A stretch of 64,000 nucleotides of DNA from Christiangramia sp. (GCF_029937855.1 NZ_JAPYPC010000003.1:124001-188000); one strand, 5' to 3'; counted from the first letter of the stretch, positions 45,050 to 53,719 are shown. Made by a program: numbers and translations. The notes: generated by a model from the sequence alone, not told the origin.

Positions 45050-47692
45050 TTATATTTTGATATCCACTCCGAAAATAATTTGCCTAAAACCACCTCCGAA
45101 AATACCAGATGTTGCACGGTTTAAACGGGAAGCCCGATAAATTTCATCGGTAATATTTTTGCCATTGATGAAAGCCAACATTTTGAGTTTTTCACCTATA
45201 CTAAAGTTATAATTCACAAAGGCATCTATAGAATGATAGGCAGGCAGTTTCCCGATTGCCCCATCTGCTGATTCGTTGTCGAAATTATGAAATTCGGTAT
45301 ATTGTTCACTTACAAAATGTCCACTAATGCCAGCAGATAAATTTTTATAATTATAATTCAATCCAACACTGGTATTCCATCCTGGCGTGTAGGGTGCTTC
45401 AACGTCAGACAAACCATCATCTCCAAAATTTATAACACTTTTAGTGATATTTTGAAAATCAGATTGGTCAATAGTTTCATCGGTTAAAAGCACTTCTCCA
45501 CTCGGGCCGTCAGCAACATAAACTTCAAATGCATCCCGGTTGGAATTTACTTTTTCTATGTATTCGTTTTGAGTAGCTCTGCTATGTATGACTTGTGAAA
45601 AAAGATCTTTGTCCACCAATCGGCCGTCTAAGACCTCAGACTTCATAATATTAATATTTCCAAAAAGTCGGAGCTTATGTTGATTTTTATTTAAAAGTTC
45701 AGCACCCAGGGCCACTTCCAGTCCCTGTACATTGATTCGTCCCAAATCCTCAAATACTTCATTTCGTCCTCCTGCATAGAAATTTCGACTCGTATTATTG
45801 AAGTAAGTAAGTTGACCGTCAATGCGATTGTTCCATAAATTTCCTCTCCAACCTATCTCCCGATTCCAGGCCAATTCTGGTTCTATATTAATACTTTGTC
45901 TTGCCAGTGGATTGGTAACTATACCATTTTGCTCGACCAAAAAGCCAAATACCTTAGACGGGGCAATCATTCCCTGATAAATACTTCCATAAAATTCTCC
46001 GTTTTTTATGCTATAATCTGCTGTAAGACCCGGCAGGAACTGAGTATAAATATTAGGCTCTTTACCTTCTTCTGTACTGCTGAGACTTGGGTTTTGAGCC
46101 ACGGCAAACAGATCCTGCCGATACATATTTACATGCTCCACTCGTAGAATAGGGGTGAAACCCCATCTTCCTATGTTAAATTCATTTCTGATAAAACCAT
46201 TGGCTGACCAGAGGCGATACCATAAATCTTTTGTGGTTCTGCCACTTCTTGCCCATCGGCTGTTATCGGCCACCAAAAAACGGTCTTTAAATATCTCACG
46301 GTGTAAATTGATACTTGCTTCTAAATGTTGCCCTTCTCCAAAAACTTCCCAATCATAATTCATGGTTTCTTTAAAACCTGAAACCGTATAAGTCCAGCGG
46401 CTATCTGTGGTGCTTTCCCTACCGTTTAATATCCTGCCTACAATGAGATAATCTTCCTCGTTAAAAGTTTTTCCTTTTAAATAAGCGTAACGATCGTTAA
46501 AAATTTGTTCCCCCACGTAATCCCTTACTTGCTCAGCTTTAACCTTTGTAGTAATCTGTCGCCACCAATCCCGCTCAAAATCGGAAGCATATATTTTTGA
46601 GGTAAAACTCAAATTACTTTTAGGTAGCCATTTATGGATAATGTCCAACCCATAACGTCTCATGGTAAATTGGTCGGCATCCAATGGGTTTTCTGTTGGA
46701 TCTGTTTCGAAAGTAAATGGTGTTTGTGAACTCAAAGATGCCTGATTATCTTCATATTGTCCACTTACTTTAAAATATAGCGATTGTTTATCCGAAAGTT
46801 TTGAGAATATTTTGGCATTTAAATTCAGTATTTCAACGGAAGAATTATCAGTAAACCCACCAAATTTTTTGTAAACGCCTTCCACCAAAGCTCCAAGGTT
46901 GTTCCATGTACCTCCATAGGAGAGAAGTCCGGTTTGATAGTTTCGCTGACCACCTACCAATTTTACCCTGAGTTTAGGTTTTTGTGGTGGCAATGCGGTG
47001 ATGTAATTTACGGCACCATACATATTATTCGGTCCAAAACGCAACATATCGGCACCTTTGTAAACTTCAATAGCAGTTAACCGGTCACTTACGGGATTAT
47101 AATATGCGCCCGGTGCGATATAAGGTGCGGGTGCTGAAGGGGTGCCATCTTCCATTAATAGTACTTTTTTTGAACGTCTTCCCCAAGAGCCTCTAATACT
47201 AATATTCGGGCGGTTGGACAATCCCATATCTCCCACAATGTTCACCCCGGGCACAATCTTAAGTATTTCTTCAGTACTGATGGGATTCATATTTTTCAGG
47301 GTTATAGGATTAATCCTGAAATTACTCCCTTTAAATGTTGTTTTAAAATTAGTGGGCGATGCACTTACGAGAACCTCATCCAGGCTGGTACTGGATCGCG
47401 TCATTTCAATTACGCCTAAATTAAAGGTGTTAGGATTGACTTTAATAGTCCTTGCGTTATAGCCTAAATATTTAATAAGGAGTACATCCTCACTTTTCGG
47501 TTTCTGCAATTCAAAATATCCCTGCTTGCCTGTGACGGTACTTGCACTATTTGACTGGAATTGAACTATTGCTCCTGCCAACGGTTGATTATCTGTTTTA
47601 TCAACCACTTTACCTGAAATTAAGTTTTGTGAATAAACGGAATATAAATTTGCAAAAAAAATGATCAATAAGGATAGGACTGTTTTGGTCAT
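45050..47692 (-). CDS. FecA-like TonB-dependent receptor
   Basis: An 880-residue outer-membrane receptor. After a signal peptide (LLIIFFANLYSVYSQ) comes a carboxypeptidase-like domain (ISGKVVDKTDNQPLAGAIV, about 25-110), a plug (EEILKIVPGVNIVGDMG, ISIRGSWGRRSKKVLLMEDG, EVYKGADMLRFGPNNMYGA) and a 22-strand barrel ending in an aromatic-alternating strand FGGGFRQIIFGVDIKI. It resembles ferric dicitrate/siderophore receptors, but the substrate is not proven. It is cargo of the element. The remains of an IS lie 112 bases upstream of its start and may have changed its expression. Confidence 0.92.
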   Translation of the reverse strand: MTKTVLSLLIIFFANLYSVYSQNLISGKVVDKTDNQPLAGAIVQFQSNSASTVTGKQGYFELQKPKSEDVLLIKYLGYNARTIKVNPNTFNLGVIEMTRSSTSLDEVLVSASPTNFKTTFKGSNFRINPITLKNMNPISTEEILKIVPGVNIVGDMGLSNRPNISIRGSWGRRSKKVLLMEDGTPSAPAPYIAPGAYYNPVSDRLTAIEVYKGADMLRFGPNNMYGAVNYITALPPQKPKLRVKLVGGQRNYQTGLLSYGGTWNNLGALVEGVYKKFGGFTDNSSVEILNLNAKIFSKLSDKQSLYFKVSGQYEDNQASLSSQTPFTFETDPTENPLDADQFTMRRYGLDIIHKWLPKSNLSFTSKIYASDFERDWWRQITTKVKAEQVRDYVGEQIFNDRYAYLKGKTFNEEDYLIVGRILNGRESTTDSRWTYTVSGFKETMNYDWEVFGEGQHLEASINLHREIFKDRFLVADNSRWARSGRTTKDLWYRLWSANGFIRNEFNIGRWGFTPILRVEHVNMYRQDLFAVAQNPSLSSTEEGKEPNIYTQFLPGLTADYSIKNGEFYGSIYQGMIAPSKVFGFLVEQNGIVTNPLARQSINIEPELAWNREIGWRGNLWNNRIDGQLTYFNNTSRNFYAGGRNEVFEDLGRINVQGLEVALGAELLNKNQHKLRLFGNINIMKSEVLDGRLVDKDLFSQVIHSRATQNEYIEKVNSNRDAFEVYVADGPSGEVLLTDETIDQSDFQNITKSVINFGDDGLSDVEAPYTPGWNTSVGLNYNYKNLSAGISGHFVSEQYTEFHNFDNESADGAIGKLPAYHSIDAFVNYNFSIGEKLKMLAFINGKNITDEIYRASRLNRATSGIFGGGFRQIIFGVDIKI

Positions 47693-47804
47693 TTTGAAAT
47701 AATTTGTTTTTTGCTGATTGTCGGCAAATGATTAAAAAAATAATATTTAATTTACGCTTTGTCCATTAGAATATCTGATCTTGCTGTTTTGACGAAAATA
47801 TATA

Positions 47805-47827
47805 GGGAGTGTAATTTAAACTCTGTC
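47805..47827 (+). repeat. Left terminal inverted repeat of the IS256-family element
   Basis: Reads GGGAGTGTAATTTAAACTCT then GTC; the shared blocks TGTAATT and TCTGTC match the reverse complement of the other end. Confidence 0.65.
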
Positions 47828-47834
47828 CTCTGCT

Positions 47835-49067
47835 TCACTCCTTGGGTACCCCCGAAGGAGTGGTCGCTAAATCGAGCTTGATCCGGTCTTCAAATCTAAT
47901 GTATAATTGCTGGATTGTCAAGCTCCAATTTTGAAGTGGGCTCGTCCATTTCTTTTGGATATTTTTGGTGGCCAGATAGACCAGTTTCAATAGTGCCATA
48001 GCGTTGGTGAAAGCCCCTTTGGTCTTGGTCATTTTGCGCACCTGCCGGTGGAAGCCTTCCACGGCATTGGTGGTATAAATAAGTTACGGATGGGCTGGGT
48101 GTATTTAAAGTACTGTGAGAGGTGTTCCCAGTTGTTTTGCCAGCTTTCGATAACCATCGGGTATTTCTTCCAGGTCCAACAGTTGATCCTCTGCCACCTC
48201 TTTGCTGGTGGCACGATAGACCAGTTTTAGATTTGCCATAAACTCCTTTTGGTCTTTGGAGGCCACGTATTTCATTAAGTTCCTTATTTGGTGGATAATA
48301 CAAAGTTGTACCTCCGTCTTTGGAAAAATACTTAGTATGGCCTCGGTAAAGCCCTTGAGGTTATCGGTACAGACAATCAATATGTCATCCAATCCGCGGT
48401 TTTGCAGGTCGGTAAGTACCTGAAGCCAAAAATTGGCGCCTTCGCTCTCGGAAATATACATCCCAAGCACCTCCTTATACCCGTCTTTGTTGATGCCCAA
48501 CACATTGTAAAGGGCTTTATGTTTTATCTTTCCATCAACCTTGACCTTGTAGTGCATGGCATCCAACCATACGATGCAGTAGAGGGGATCCAAAGGACGG
48601 TTTTGCCAGGCTTTTACATCAGGGATGATCCGGTCGGTGATCTCGGTAAGCACATTGTGGGAGATCTCGGTATCGTACATTTCTTTTATATGACTACAAA
48701 TATCCCGGTAGCTCATACCAAGCCCATAAAGTCCAATAATCTTATCGGAGAGGTTATCGGCAAGAATGGACTGGCGTTTTTTGACCAATTCGGGTTCAAA
48801 GCTGCTCTGCCTATCTTGTGGGGTTTCGATTTCAAAACTCCCCATGCCGCTTTTGATGGTCTTTTTGTCTTTTCCATTACGCTTGTTGCCTTTGTTTCGC
48901 TCATCGCTATCCAAATGGCCTTCCATTTCTGCTTCAAGGGCTTTTTCTATGAAACTTTGAAGCATAGGTGCAAAGGCACCATCCTTTCCAAAAAAGCTCT
49001 TGCCTTTACTGAATTGTTCCAAGGCTTTTTTACCAATCTTGTTTAATTCTTCTTGTGTCATTTTCAA
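47835..49067 (-). pseudogene. IS256-family transposase with two frameshifts
   Basis: The three frames together give a normal-length transposase of about 410 residues. Frame one (start 49067) covers the N-terminus and catalytic Asp residues in WLDAMHYKVKVDGK and VCTDNLKGFTEAI. It leaves register near 48170, where the expected KYPMVIESWQNNWEHLSQYF lies in another frame. A second slip of one base near 48085 moves to the third frame, IYTTNAVEGFHRQVRKMTKT, which carries the catalytic Glu and runs to the end at 47835. The protein cannot be made, so the copy is immobile unless complemented. Confidence 0.88.
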
Positions 49068-49097
49068 TCTGTTTAAGTATTAGTATAAAAATTCTCA

Positions 49098-49121
49098 GAC
49101 AGACTTCGAATTACACCCTCC
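49098..49121 (-). repeat. Right terminal inverted repeat of the IS256-family element
   Basis: On the minus strand reads GGAGGGTGTAATTCGAAGTC then TGTC, matching the left end at 18 of 24 positions. Confidence 0.65.
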
Positions 49122-49243
49122 TTATAGTTTTTTATTTTATTGTGAATTATACCATTTAAATAGATTTTTTTTCTTGCCCCATATCTGCCATAACCTTGCG
49201 CATGGTTCCTGTGCTGTTTTTATAGCGTACGGGAAGTTAAGCG

Positions 49244-49284
49244 TTCCTGCCTACCGCCCCGAATAAGGGAGGGGCAGGCAGGAA
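49244..49284. repeat. Long intergenic hairpin
   Basis: TTCCTGCCT pairs with AGGCAGGAA, with an inner CCC/GGG-rich part. It lies in the 287-base gap between the IS and the PepSY-like gene and is typical of short dispersed repeats. Confidence 0.45.
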
Positions 49285-49408
49285 ATAAAAATGGCATAGG
49301 GCGCATTTAATGAGTTTTTTAACTTTAAGATAATCCTGTAATTATGCATTGCAACAGCAATGAATGGAAAAAGAGGCTGTCCACCTGTTAAAAAACCGTG
49401 CAGCATTA

Positions 49409-50146
49409 TTAGTCATTTTCGTCCTCATCATCGTCTTCGCCGTTGTTATCTTCGGCATTCAGGAAATTACCGTCTGCGTCAAATTCCAGTTCCACCCCAT
49501 TATTCAGGGTTACCTCATAGGAACCATCGGATTCAACTTCAGCTTCAATAATAGTATTATCAGGATAATTCTCACCTATATAATCCAATATCATCTGTGG
49601 TAAATTCGCAGGATTAATGTCTTCATCCTCTCCCTGGTCATCATCATTCTCATCCTGCGCCTGTCCCAGAAAATTGCCGTCCCCATCAAAGATAAGTTCA
49701 ACATCATTTTCTAATTCGACTTCATAATTTCCATTGTTTTCCAATTCGGCTTCTTCAATGGCCACCCCGGGATAGTTTTGAGCAATGAAATCCAGTATAT
49801 TTTGAGGTAATTCTGAAACCTCTACTTCCTCATCGCCAAAATCGTCCTCCTCGTCTGTATCCTCTCCAAGAAAATTACCCTCCGAATCAAAAACCAGTTC
49901 GGTATCATCGCTCAGCGTGATCTCATAATTTTGATTGTCTTCTATTTCAGCTTCTATAATGGTCAATCCCGGATAATTATCTGTGATATAATCCAAAATG
50001 TTTTGTGGTAAGGTGGAGGTGCTAATACTTGCGTCTGCTGAAAAAGCAACAGCATTTAAGTCTGCTTCAAGGGATTCTTCATTATCAGTGCATGACTGTA
50101 ATACCAGCAATAAGAAAGTACTTAGAAAAATTTTATACGTTTTCAT
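49409..50146 (-). CDS. Three-repeat PepSY-like (DUF2874) lipoprotein
   Basis: A 245-residue lipoprotein (LLLVLQSC, Cys19). Three copies of a 48-residue PepSY-like module start at residues 46, 113 and 182: LPQNILDYITDNYPGLTIIE, then ELVFDSEGNFLGE. They are joined by strongly acidic linkers (DTDEEDDFGDEEVEV; DENDDDQGEDEDIN), and the tail is acidic too. PepSY-like domains occur in periplasmic proteins that may bind ligands or inhibit enzymes; nothing more specific can be said. It is cargo of the element; the linkers may bind calcium. Confidence 0.8.
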   Translation of the reverse strand: MKTYKIFLSTFLLLVLQSCTDNEESLEADLNAVAFSADASISTSTLPQNILDYITDNYPGLTIIEAEIEDNQNYEITLSDDTELVFDSEGNFLGEDTDEEDDFGDEEVEVSELPQNILDFIAQNYPGVAIEEAELENNGNYEVELENDVELIFDGDGNFLGQAQDENDDDQGEDEDINPANLPQMILDYIGENYPDNTIIEAEVESDGSYEVTLNNGVELEFDADGNFLNAEDNNGEDDDEDEND

Positions 50147-50512
50147 ATTTAATAGTTTAGTTCGTTTTTGACGGATATAAATCCAATTCCATCGATAATA
50201 ACGTCTGTGAATTCTTCAAATTGTATGAATTCGGCTTCAAAATATAAAAAGGCTTGATTTAAAAATCTCTTTTTTAATCAATTTTAACAAATTAGGTGTT
50301 GATAGTGAACTCATTAGCTGTTCGAGTCTAAGTTTTCACCACTCTCGTAGTCCCTTTATCGGTGCACGGTAAGTTAAAGTAAAAACAGCATAAGACGCAT
50401 ACCACTTATGCGACAAAATTTACTGTAAAAAATTGCCTTTTTATAAGGCTTACCGGAACTTTTACTGTAAAAATTAGGATAATTTGCGACAAGGAAATTG
50501 TCATGACAAATG
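50147..50512. other. Gene-free stretch with paired motifs
   Basis: No coding potential. TTTACTGTAAAAA occurs twice (50419-50431 and 50461-50473), GCATAAG/CTTATGC form an inverted repeat (50388-50411), GCGACAA occurs twice, and the 12-base palindrome TTGTCATGACAA sits at the right end, next to the stop of the small membrane protein gene. The purpose is unknown; together they resemble a regulatory or transfer-related site. Confidence 0.5.
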
Positions 50513-50959
50513 CTACTTATTTTCTTCCAGCCACTGGTAATATCCATTCTTGATTTCAGGATTTTCTAAAAGATAATTTTCAAATAGTTCACTTTCGGAA
50601 TTCATCATTTGATACATTTCAAATTTTTCTTCGGCTGCTTTTGTGGCAGAAGATTTAAAATATCCTAATAAGCCTAACATTAGTATTCCGAAGATACCGA
50701 ATAGAAGAAGCATATAATTAGGCATCAACCGGGCATTTTTCAGTTTCTGATCAATATTTTTGAGTATGTCATCTTTCAACTGATCATTTTTTTCCTGCTT
50801 TTCCAGAAAAGCGTTCAGGTTTTTGTCCAATGCTTCAGTGCTGATGGGTATACTCATTTTCTCGATTTCTCTGGAAAGCTCCTGTAGCTTTAGAATGGCC
50901 AGTTTAAAATCGGTCATTTCATCAGTCATCAATTCCATGATCTCATCTAGTTTTTTCAT
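50513..50959 (-). CDS. Small coiled-coil membrane protein of the mobilization operon
   Basis: A 148-residue protein that I cannot assign to a characterised family. Residues 1-75 are charged and helical, with coiled-coil character (LKLQELSREIEKM, LDKNLNAFLEKQEKNDQLKD). One membrane helix follows at about 80-101 (YMLLLFGIFGILMLGLLGYF) and then an acidic C-terminal helix. Its start lies 18 bases after the relaxase stop on the same strand, so it belongs to the mobilization operon. It may help dock the relaxosome to the membrane, but that is a guess. Confidence 0.75.
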   Translation of the reverse strand: MKKLDEIMELMTDEMTDFKLAILKLQELSREIEKMSIPISTEALDKNLNAFLEKQEKNDQLKDDILKNIDQKLKNARLMPNYMLLLFGIFGILMLGLLGYFKSSATKAAEEKFEMYQMMNSESELFENYLLENPEIKNGYYQWLEENK

Positions 50960-50977
50960 ATCTTATAAGGTTTAATA

Positions 50978-51844
50978 TCATATTCCAATTCCAGTATCCA
51001 GCGCCCTTTTTATCACCTGTTTCACCAGATCCTTTGCTATTTTAGCAGCCATATTGGAGCTGATTTGTACGGTCTTATCCAACAGCTTTAAGCTCTGAGG
51101 GATTTCCTTCAGCCTGGAATAACTTGTATTCTGACTGATTTCTCCTATGAGCCGGCCACCCGTCATCTGCCGATGTACCTCGCTTCCTTTTAGATTGGCG
51201 CCTTGAAATTCAAATCGAAAGCCCTGCAGTTGATTGGATTTATTCATACTCGGAATGACCTTTACATTACGGGCTTTCATGTTCTTGATGTATTCATCAA
51301 GCGATTTAGGCCGCTTCTCCAGCACTTTGTTATTGATATGTCTAATGGCCAATCGCTGCCATTTTAATTCCTGCAGCTTTTGCTGTTGTATTTCTTTTAC
51401 CCGGGTAAGACCTAACTGTTTGGCAACATTGTCTGCTGCGATCTGACTTCGCTTGCCGATAAAACTATCTTTGTAGGTTTCTCCATTTAAGCTAATTCGA
51501 TTTGCATAGATATGGATATGGGTATGTTCCTTGTCTTTATGTACAAAACCAATAGCCTGATGATTCTGAAGGTTCATCTCCTTTATAAATCCCTGGGCAA
51601 TCTTTTCCAAATCCTGGTGGCTTAATTCCTTTCCGTCTTTGATGGTAGGACTCACTATAAAACTCAGGGTGTTTTTAGTACAGTGGTCATTTTGAGATTG
51701 AATGATCTTAAACTCATCGGTTATCTGCTCTGGCGTATCACCGGCCAGATGTTGTTTGAGAACTACTTCGGCTTCTTTTTCCTGGTTCCATCCATAGTCG
51801 ATGGCAGCCTTGGTACTTGCTATAGACTGTCCTTTACCAATCAT
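50978..51844 (-). CDS. Relaxase / mobilization nuclease
   Basis: A 288-residue relaxase. The metal-binding three-His motif is at 107-113 (HTHIHIY, in DKEHTHIHIYANRISLNG). The catalytic tyrosine is expected near the N-terminus; Tyr17 (AAIDYGWNQEKEA) is a candidate. These features match the MobA/VirD2-like relaxase family that nicks at oriT. Its start codon overlaps the mobC stop (ATGA type), showing coupled translation. The C-terminal part (about 150-288) is basic and helical. Confidence 0.9.
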   Translation of the reverse strand: MIGKGQSIASTKAAIDYGWNQEKEAEVVLKQHLAGDTPEQITDEFKIIQSQNDHCTKNTLSFIVSPTIKDGKELSHQDLEKIAQGFIKEMNLQNHQAIGFVHKDKEHTHIHIYANRISLNGETYKDSFIGKRSQIAADNVAKQLGLTRVKEIQQQKLQELKWQRLAIRHINNKVLEKRPKSLDEYIKNMKARNVKVIPSMNKSNQLQGFRFEFQGANLKGSEVHRQMTGGRLIGEISQNTSYSRLKEIPQSLKLLDKTVQISSNMAAKIAKDLVKQVIKRALDTGIGI

Positions 51845-52137
51845 TTTTTAAAGTTTTGAAGGTGTGTTCTAATTTCTTCGGCTAGATCTTCAACATTTTT
51901 AGCCAGCCGGGGATCACTTTTTTTAAACATATTACTGATTCGCATAAAGTTGTTTTTATACTGGATCAGTAGCTGATAACATTCCAGTTGTTCCGGAGTT
52001 AATCGTTCCACGATATTGAGTTTGAAAGCGGTAGCCCGGAGATATTCTGAAAGGGAAATTCCAGCCCGGGCCGCTCTTTTTTTGAGTAGCTTTTTCTCGT
52101 AGATCGAGCAACGTATCTGGATGTATTCCCGTTTCAT
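51841..52137 (-). CDS. mobC: MobC-like relaxosome accessory protein
   Basis: A 98-residue ribbon-helix-helix type protein. I choose ATG 52137, which gives MKREYIQIRCSIYEKKLLKK, then RAARAGISLSEYLRATAF, the typical MobC fold. A longer frame from 52200 would add 21 residues (CHCHDNLALRPEVAKKK) encoded by the palindromic DNA discussed as oriT, and is unlikely. The gene overlaps the relaxase start by 4 bases. MobC proteins bind oriT and help the relaxase open it. Confidence 0.85.
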   Translation of the reverse strand: MKREYIQIRCSIYEKKLLKKRAARAGISLSEYLRATAFKLNIVERLTPEQLECYQLLIQYKNNFMRISNMFKKSDPRLAKNVEDLAEEIRTHLQNFKK

Positions 52138-52152
52138 TTTTAATATTTTTTT

Positions 52153-52210
52153 CTTTGCAACCTCCGGGCGCAAAGCAAGATTGTCATGACAATGACACAT
52201 CTTGCTTTGC
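52153..52210 (-). other. Candidate oriT upstream of mobC
   Basis: Two adjoining hairpins lie in the 76-base gap between the TOPRIM gene and mobC. The first has CTTTGC/GCAAAG arms (52153-52175). The second is a perfect 12-bp inverted repeat GCAAAGCAAGAT / ATCTTGCTTTGC (52170-52181, 52199-52210) whose 17-base loop region carries the palindrome TTGTCATGACAA. Position before mobC and relaxase, and this shape, are what an oriT looks like. The nick site cannot be read from sequence alone. Confidence 0.55.
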
Positions 52211-52213
52211 TAC

Positions 52214-53095
52214 TCAAAACGATTTGTGGCTACTATAAATCCACTGCCCAGAAGCTTGTTTTTCATTGAGATCTTTATAGTTTTTATAGCGATGACTTTG
52301 GTCTTTTAAGTTGGGATAGTACTGTAATAATTCCTCTGCGTTTTTCTTCCCGGCCTGATCATTATCCAGGTAGAGATCAACTGATATATAATTGTTAAAA
52401 TAGCGGGTAATCTGTTGTAAAAAAGAAAGCGAGTTTAAAACGATGATATCCGAACCATTTAATTCCTGAGGATACATTTCAGCGATGGATAATAGATCAA
52501 ACATCCCTTCACAAACTACTAGGTTATCCTTTTCCTTCTTCAGATAGGTATAGGTTTTAGGAGCACTGGAAGTTTTAAAATAGAGACTGCGCAGTTCCCA
52601 ACCACCATCCTTATTTTGAAGTCCAATGGCATAGTAAGAATTCCCTTTACACTCATACCATACTTCTTTGCAGTAATTCCTGGCTACTTGTAAAGTAATA
52701 CCTCGAGATCGCAGGTACTTCTTTAAATAACTCCTAGTGATCGGTTGGACCTTTATGTTGGTGTTACCGCTATCATTCGTAGAAGTATCTTCTATGGGTC
52801 CCTGGCATGAAAATACTGGCAATTCATCAGACAGGAATTGAAGGGCTTGGGCAACACTACAAATAAATACTTTGCATATCAGGTCGATAACATTTCCACC
52901 TTCGCCTATTCCGAAGTCATACCATCGGTTCTTTTTTAAAGATACTTTGAAAGAGGCCTGTGTTTCTGACCGTAGGGGGCTCAGAAACCAGGCTTCTTTC
53001 TCCGTTTCCCTACTGGGGAAGTGCCCCAATTTTGCGAGTGTTTCTACGATGCAAATATTGCGGGCTCTTTCACAGTTTAGTTTTTGAAGTTTCAT
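52214..53095 (-). CDS. CHC2/TOPRIM primase-like protein
   Basis: A 293-residue protein. The N-terminal part keeps the CHC2-type pattern WFLSPLRSETQASFKVSLKK and NRWYDFGIGEGGNVIDLI, though the zinc-binding Cys/His set is degenerate. The C-terminal half is a TOPRIM domain with NLVVCEGMFDLLS (Glu) and LYLDNDQAGKK (DxD). Such proteins prime replication of plasmids and integrative elements of Bacteroidota. It lies leftward of the primase-helicase, across the repeat-rich spacer. Confidence 0.87.
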   Translation of the reverse strand: MKLQKLNCERARNICIVETLAKLGHFPSRETEKEAWFLSPLRSETQASFKVSLKKNRWYDFGIGEGGNVIDLICKVFICSVAQALQFLSDELPVFSCQGPIEDTSTNDSGNTNIKVQPITRSYLKKYLRSRGITLQVARNYCKEVWYECKGNSYYAIGLQNKDGGWELRSLYFKTSSAPKTYTYLKKEKDNLVVCEGMFDLLSIAEMYPQELNGSDIIVLNSLSFLQQITRYFNNYISVDLYLDNDQAGKKNAEELLQYYPNLKDQSHRYKNYKDLNEKQASGQWIYSSHKSF

Positions 53096-53330
53096 TTTTT
53101 TTATAATTTTAGCTACCTACTTACCTTTTCCTGTCATAGCAAGGCTTTTCAAATAAAAATGCTAGTTACCTTTAGTTACCTGTCTTACCTAAGCTTCGAG
53201 ATTTAGGTAACTTAGGTAAGATGAACCAAGTTTTACTTACCTGGTCTTAAGCCTTGTCATAAAAGGGATGACCTTATTTAGGTAAGTAGGTAAGTAACTT
53301 TTATTTTTTTTAAATTATTTCTTTCCTGTT

Positions 53331-53377
53331 TTACCTAAACAAAGCCCTCACCCATGGACGGGGTTTTGTTTAGGTAA
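53331..53377. repeat. 17-bp hairpin in the iteron field
   Basis: TTACCTAAACAAA pairs perfectly with TTTGTTTAGGTAA, extended by G-T, CCC/GGG pairs to about 17 bp, with an 11-base loop (CACCCATGGAC). Confidence 0.75.
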
Positions 53378-53471
53378 GCTGATGAAAGACGGTCCTATTT
53401 TTTATTTCAATAGCATTTTTATTCTAGCCAATTAGCTTCATTTAGTATCTCATCAGTATTCTCTTAATTTC

Positions 53472-53689
53472 TGTCATCATTTTTATTTTGATGACACTTT
53501 GATGACAAAATGATGACAGTATTAAGCCTTACTATTACTAGTCTCATCTTACTCTGTCATCAATTCATCAAAAAAAAGAGAAAACCAACGACCCTACCTC
53601 CAGAAAATCAGTTTGAAAATGATGAAACGATGACAGCGCATGGGAACCCCAGTAAAATCTGGTGATTCCCCGTCATCATTTTGTCATCA
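53472..53689. repeat. Eight TGATGACA iterons on both strands
   Basis: Exact copies at 53472-53479 (-), 53489-53496, 53500-53507, 53511-53518, 53555-53562 (-) and 53682-53689 (-); one-mismatch copies at 53628-53635 and 53671-53678 (-). Confidence 0.7.
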
Positions 53690-53719
53690 ATTCATCATTT
53701 TTGTTTGAGCCAGCAGTAC

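Larger units (their letters stand above)
47805..49121 (-). mobile_element. IS256-family insertion sequence, decayed
   Basis: A 1317-bp unit with imperfect terminal inverted repeats (47805-47827 and 49098-49121, 18 of 24 matching). It contains a transposase gene broken by at least two frameshifts. No clear 8-9 bp target duplication could be identified. Confidence 0.8.
53096..53719. other. Iteron-like field between the two replication genes
   Basis: A 624-base gene-free stretch holding two repeat families. Between 53113 and 53388 the motif GGTAAG/CTTACC (often TTAGGTAA) occurs about ten times on both strands. Between 53472 and 53689 TGATGACA or its complement occurs six times exactly and twice with one mismatch. 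A 17-bp hairpin lies between them. Such fields mark replication origins or regulator-binding regions; candidate oriV of the element. Confidence 0.6.

Noticed and set aside
48402-49046. 214-codon plus-strand frame within the IS
   Set aside because: Antisense of the transposase, whose frame carries the conserved catalytic residues.
47793-49132. Target-site duplication of the IS256-family element
   Set aside because: The flanks share only a vague TATAG-like stretch; no 8-9 base direct repeat can be defended.
53096-53719. Possible CRISPR array because of repeated short motifs
   Set aside because: The repeats are 6-8 bases, occur on both strands with irregular spacing, and no cas gene is near.
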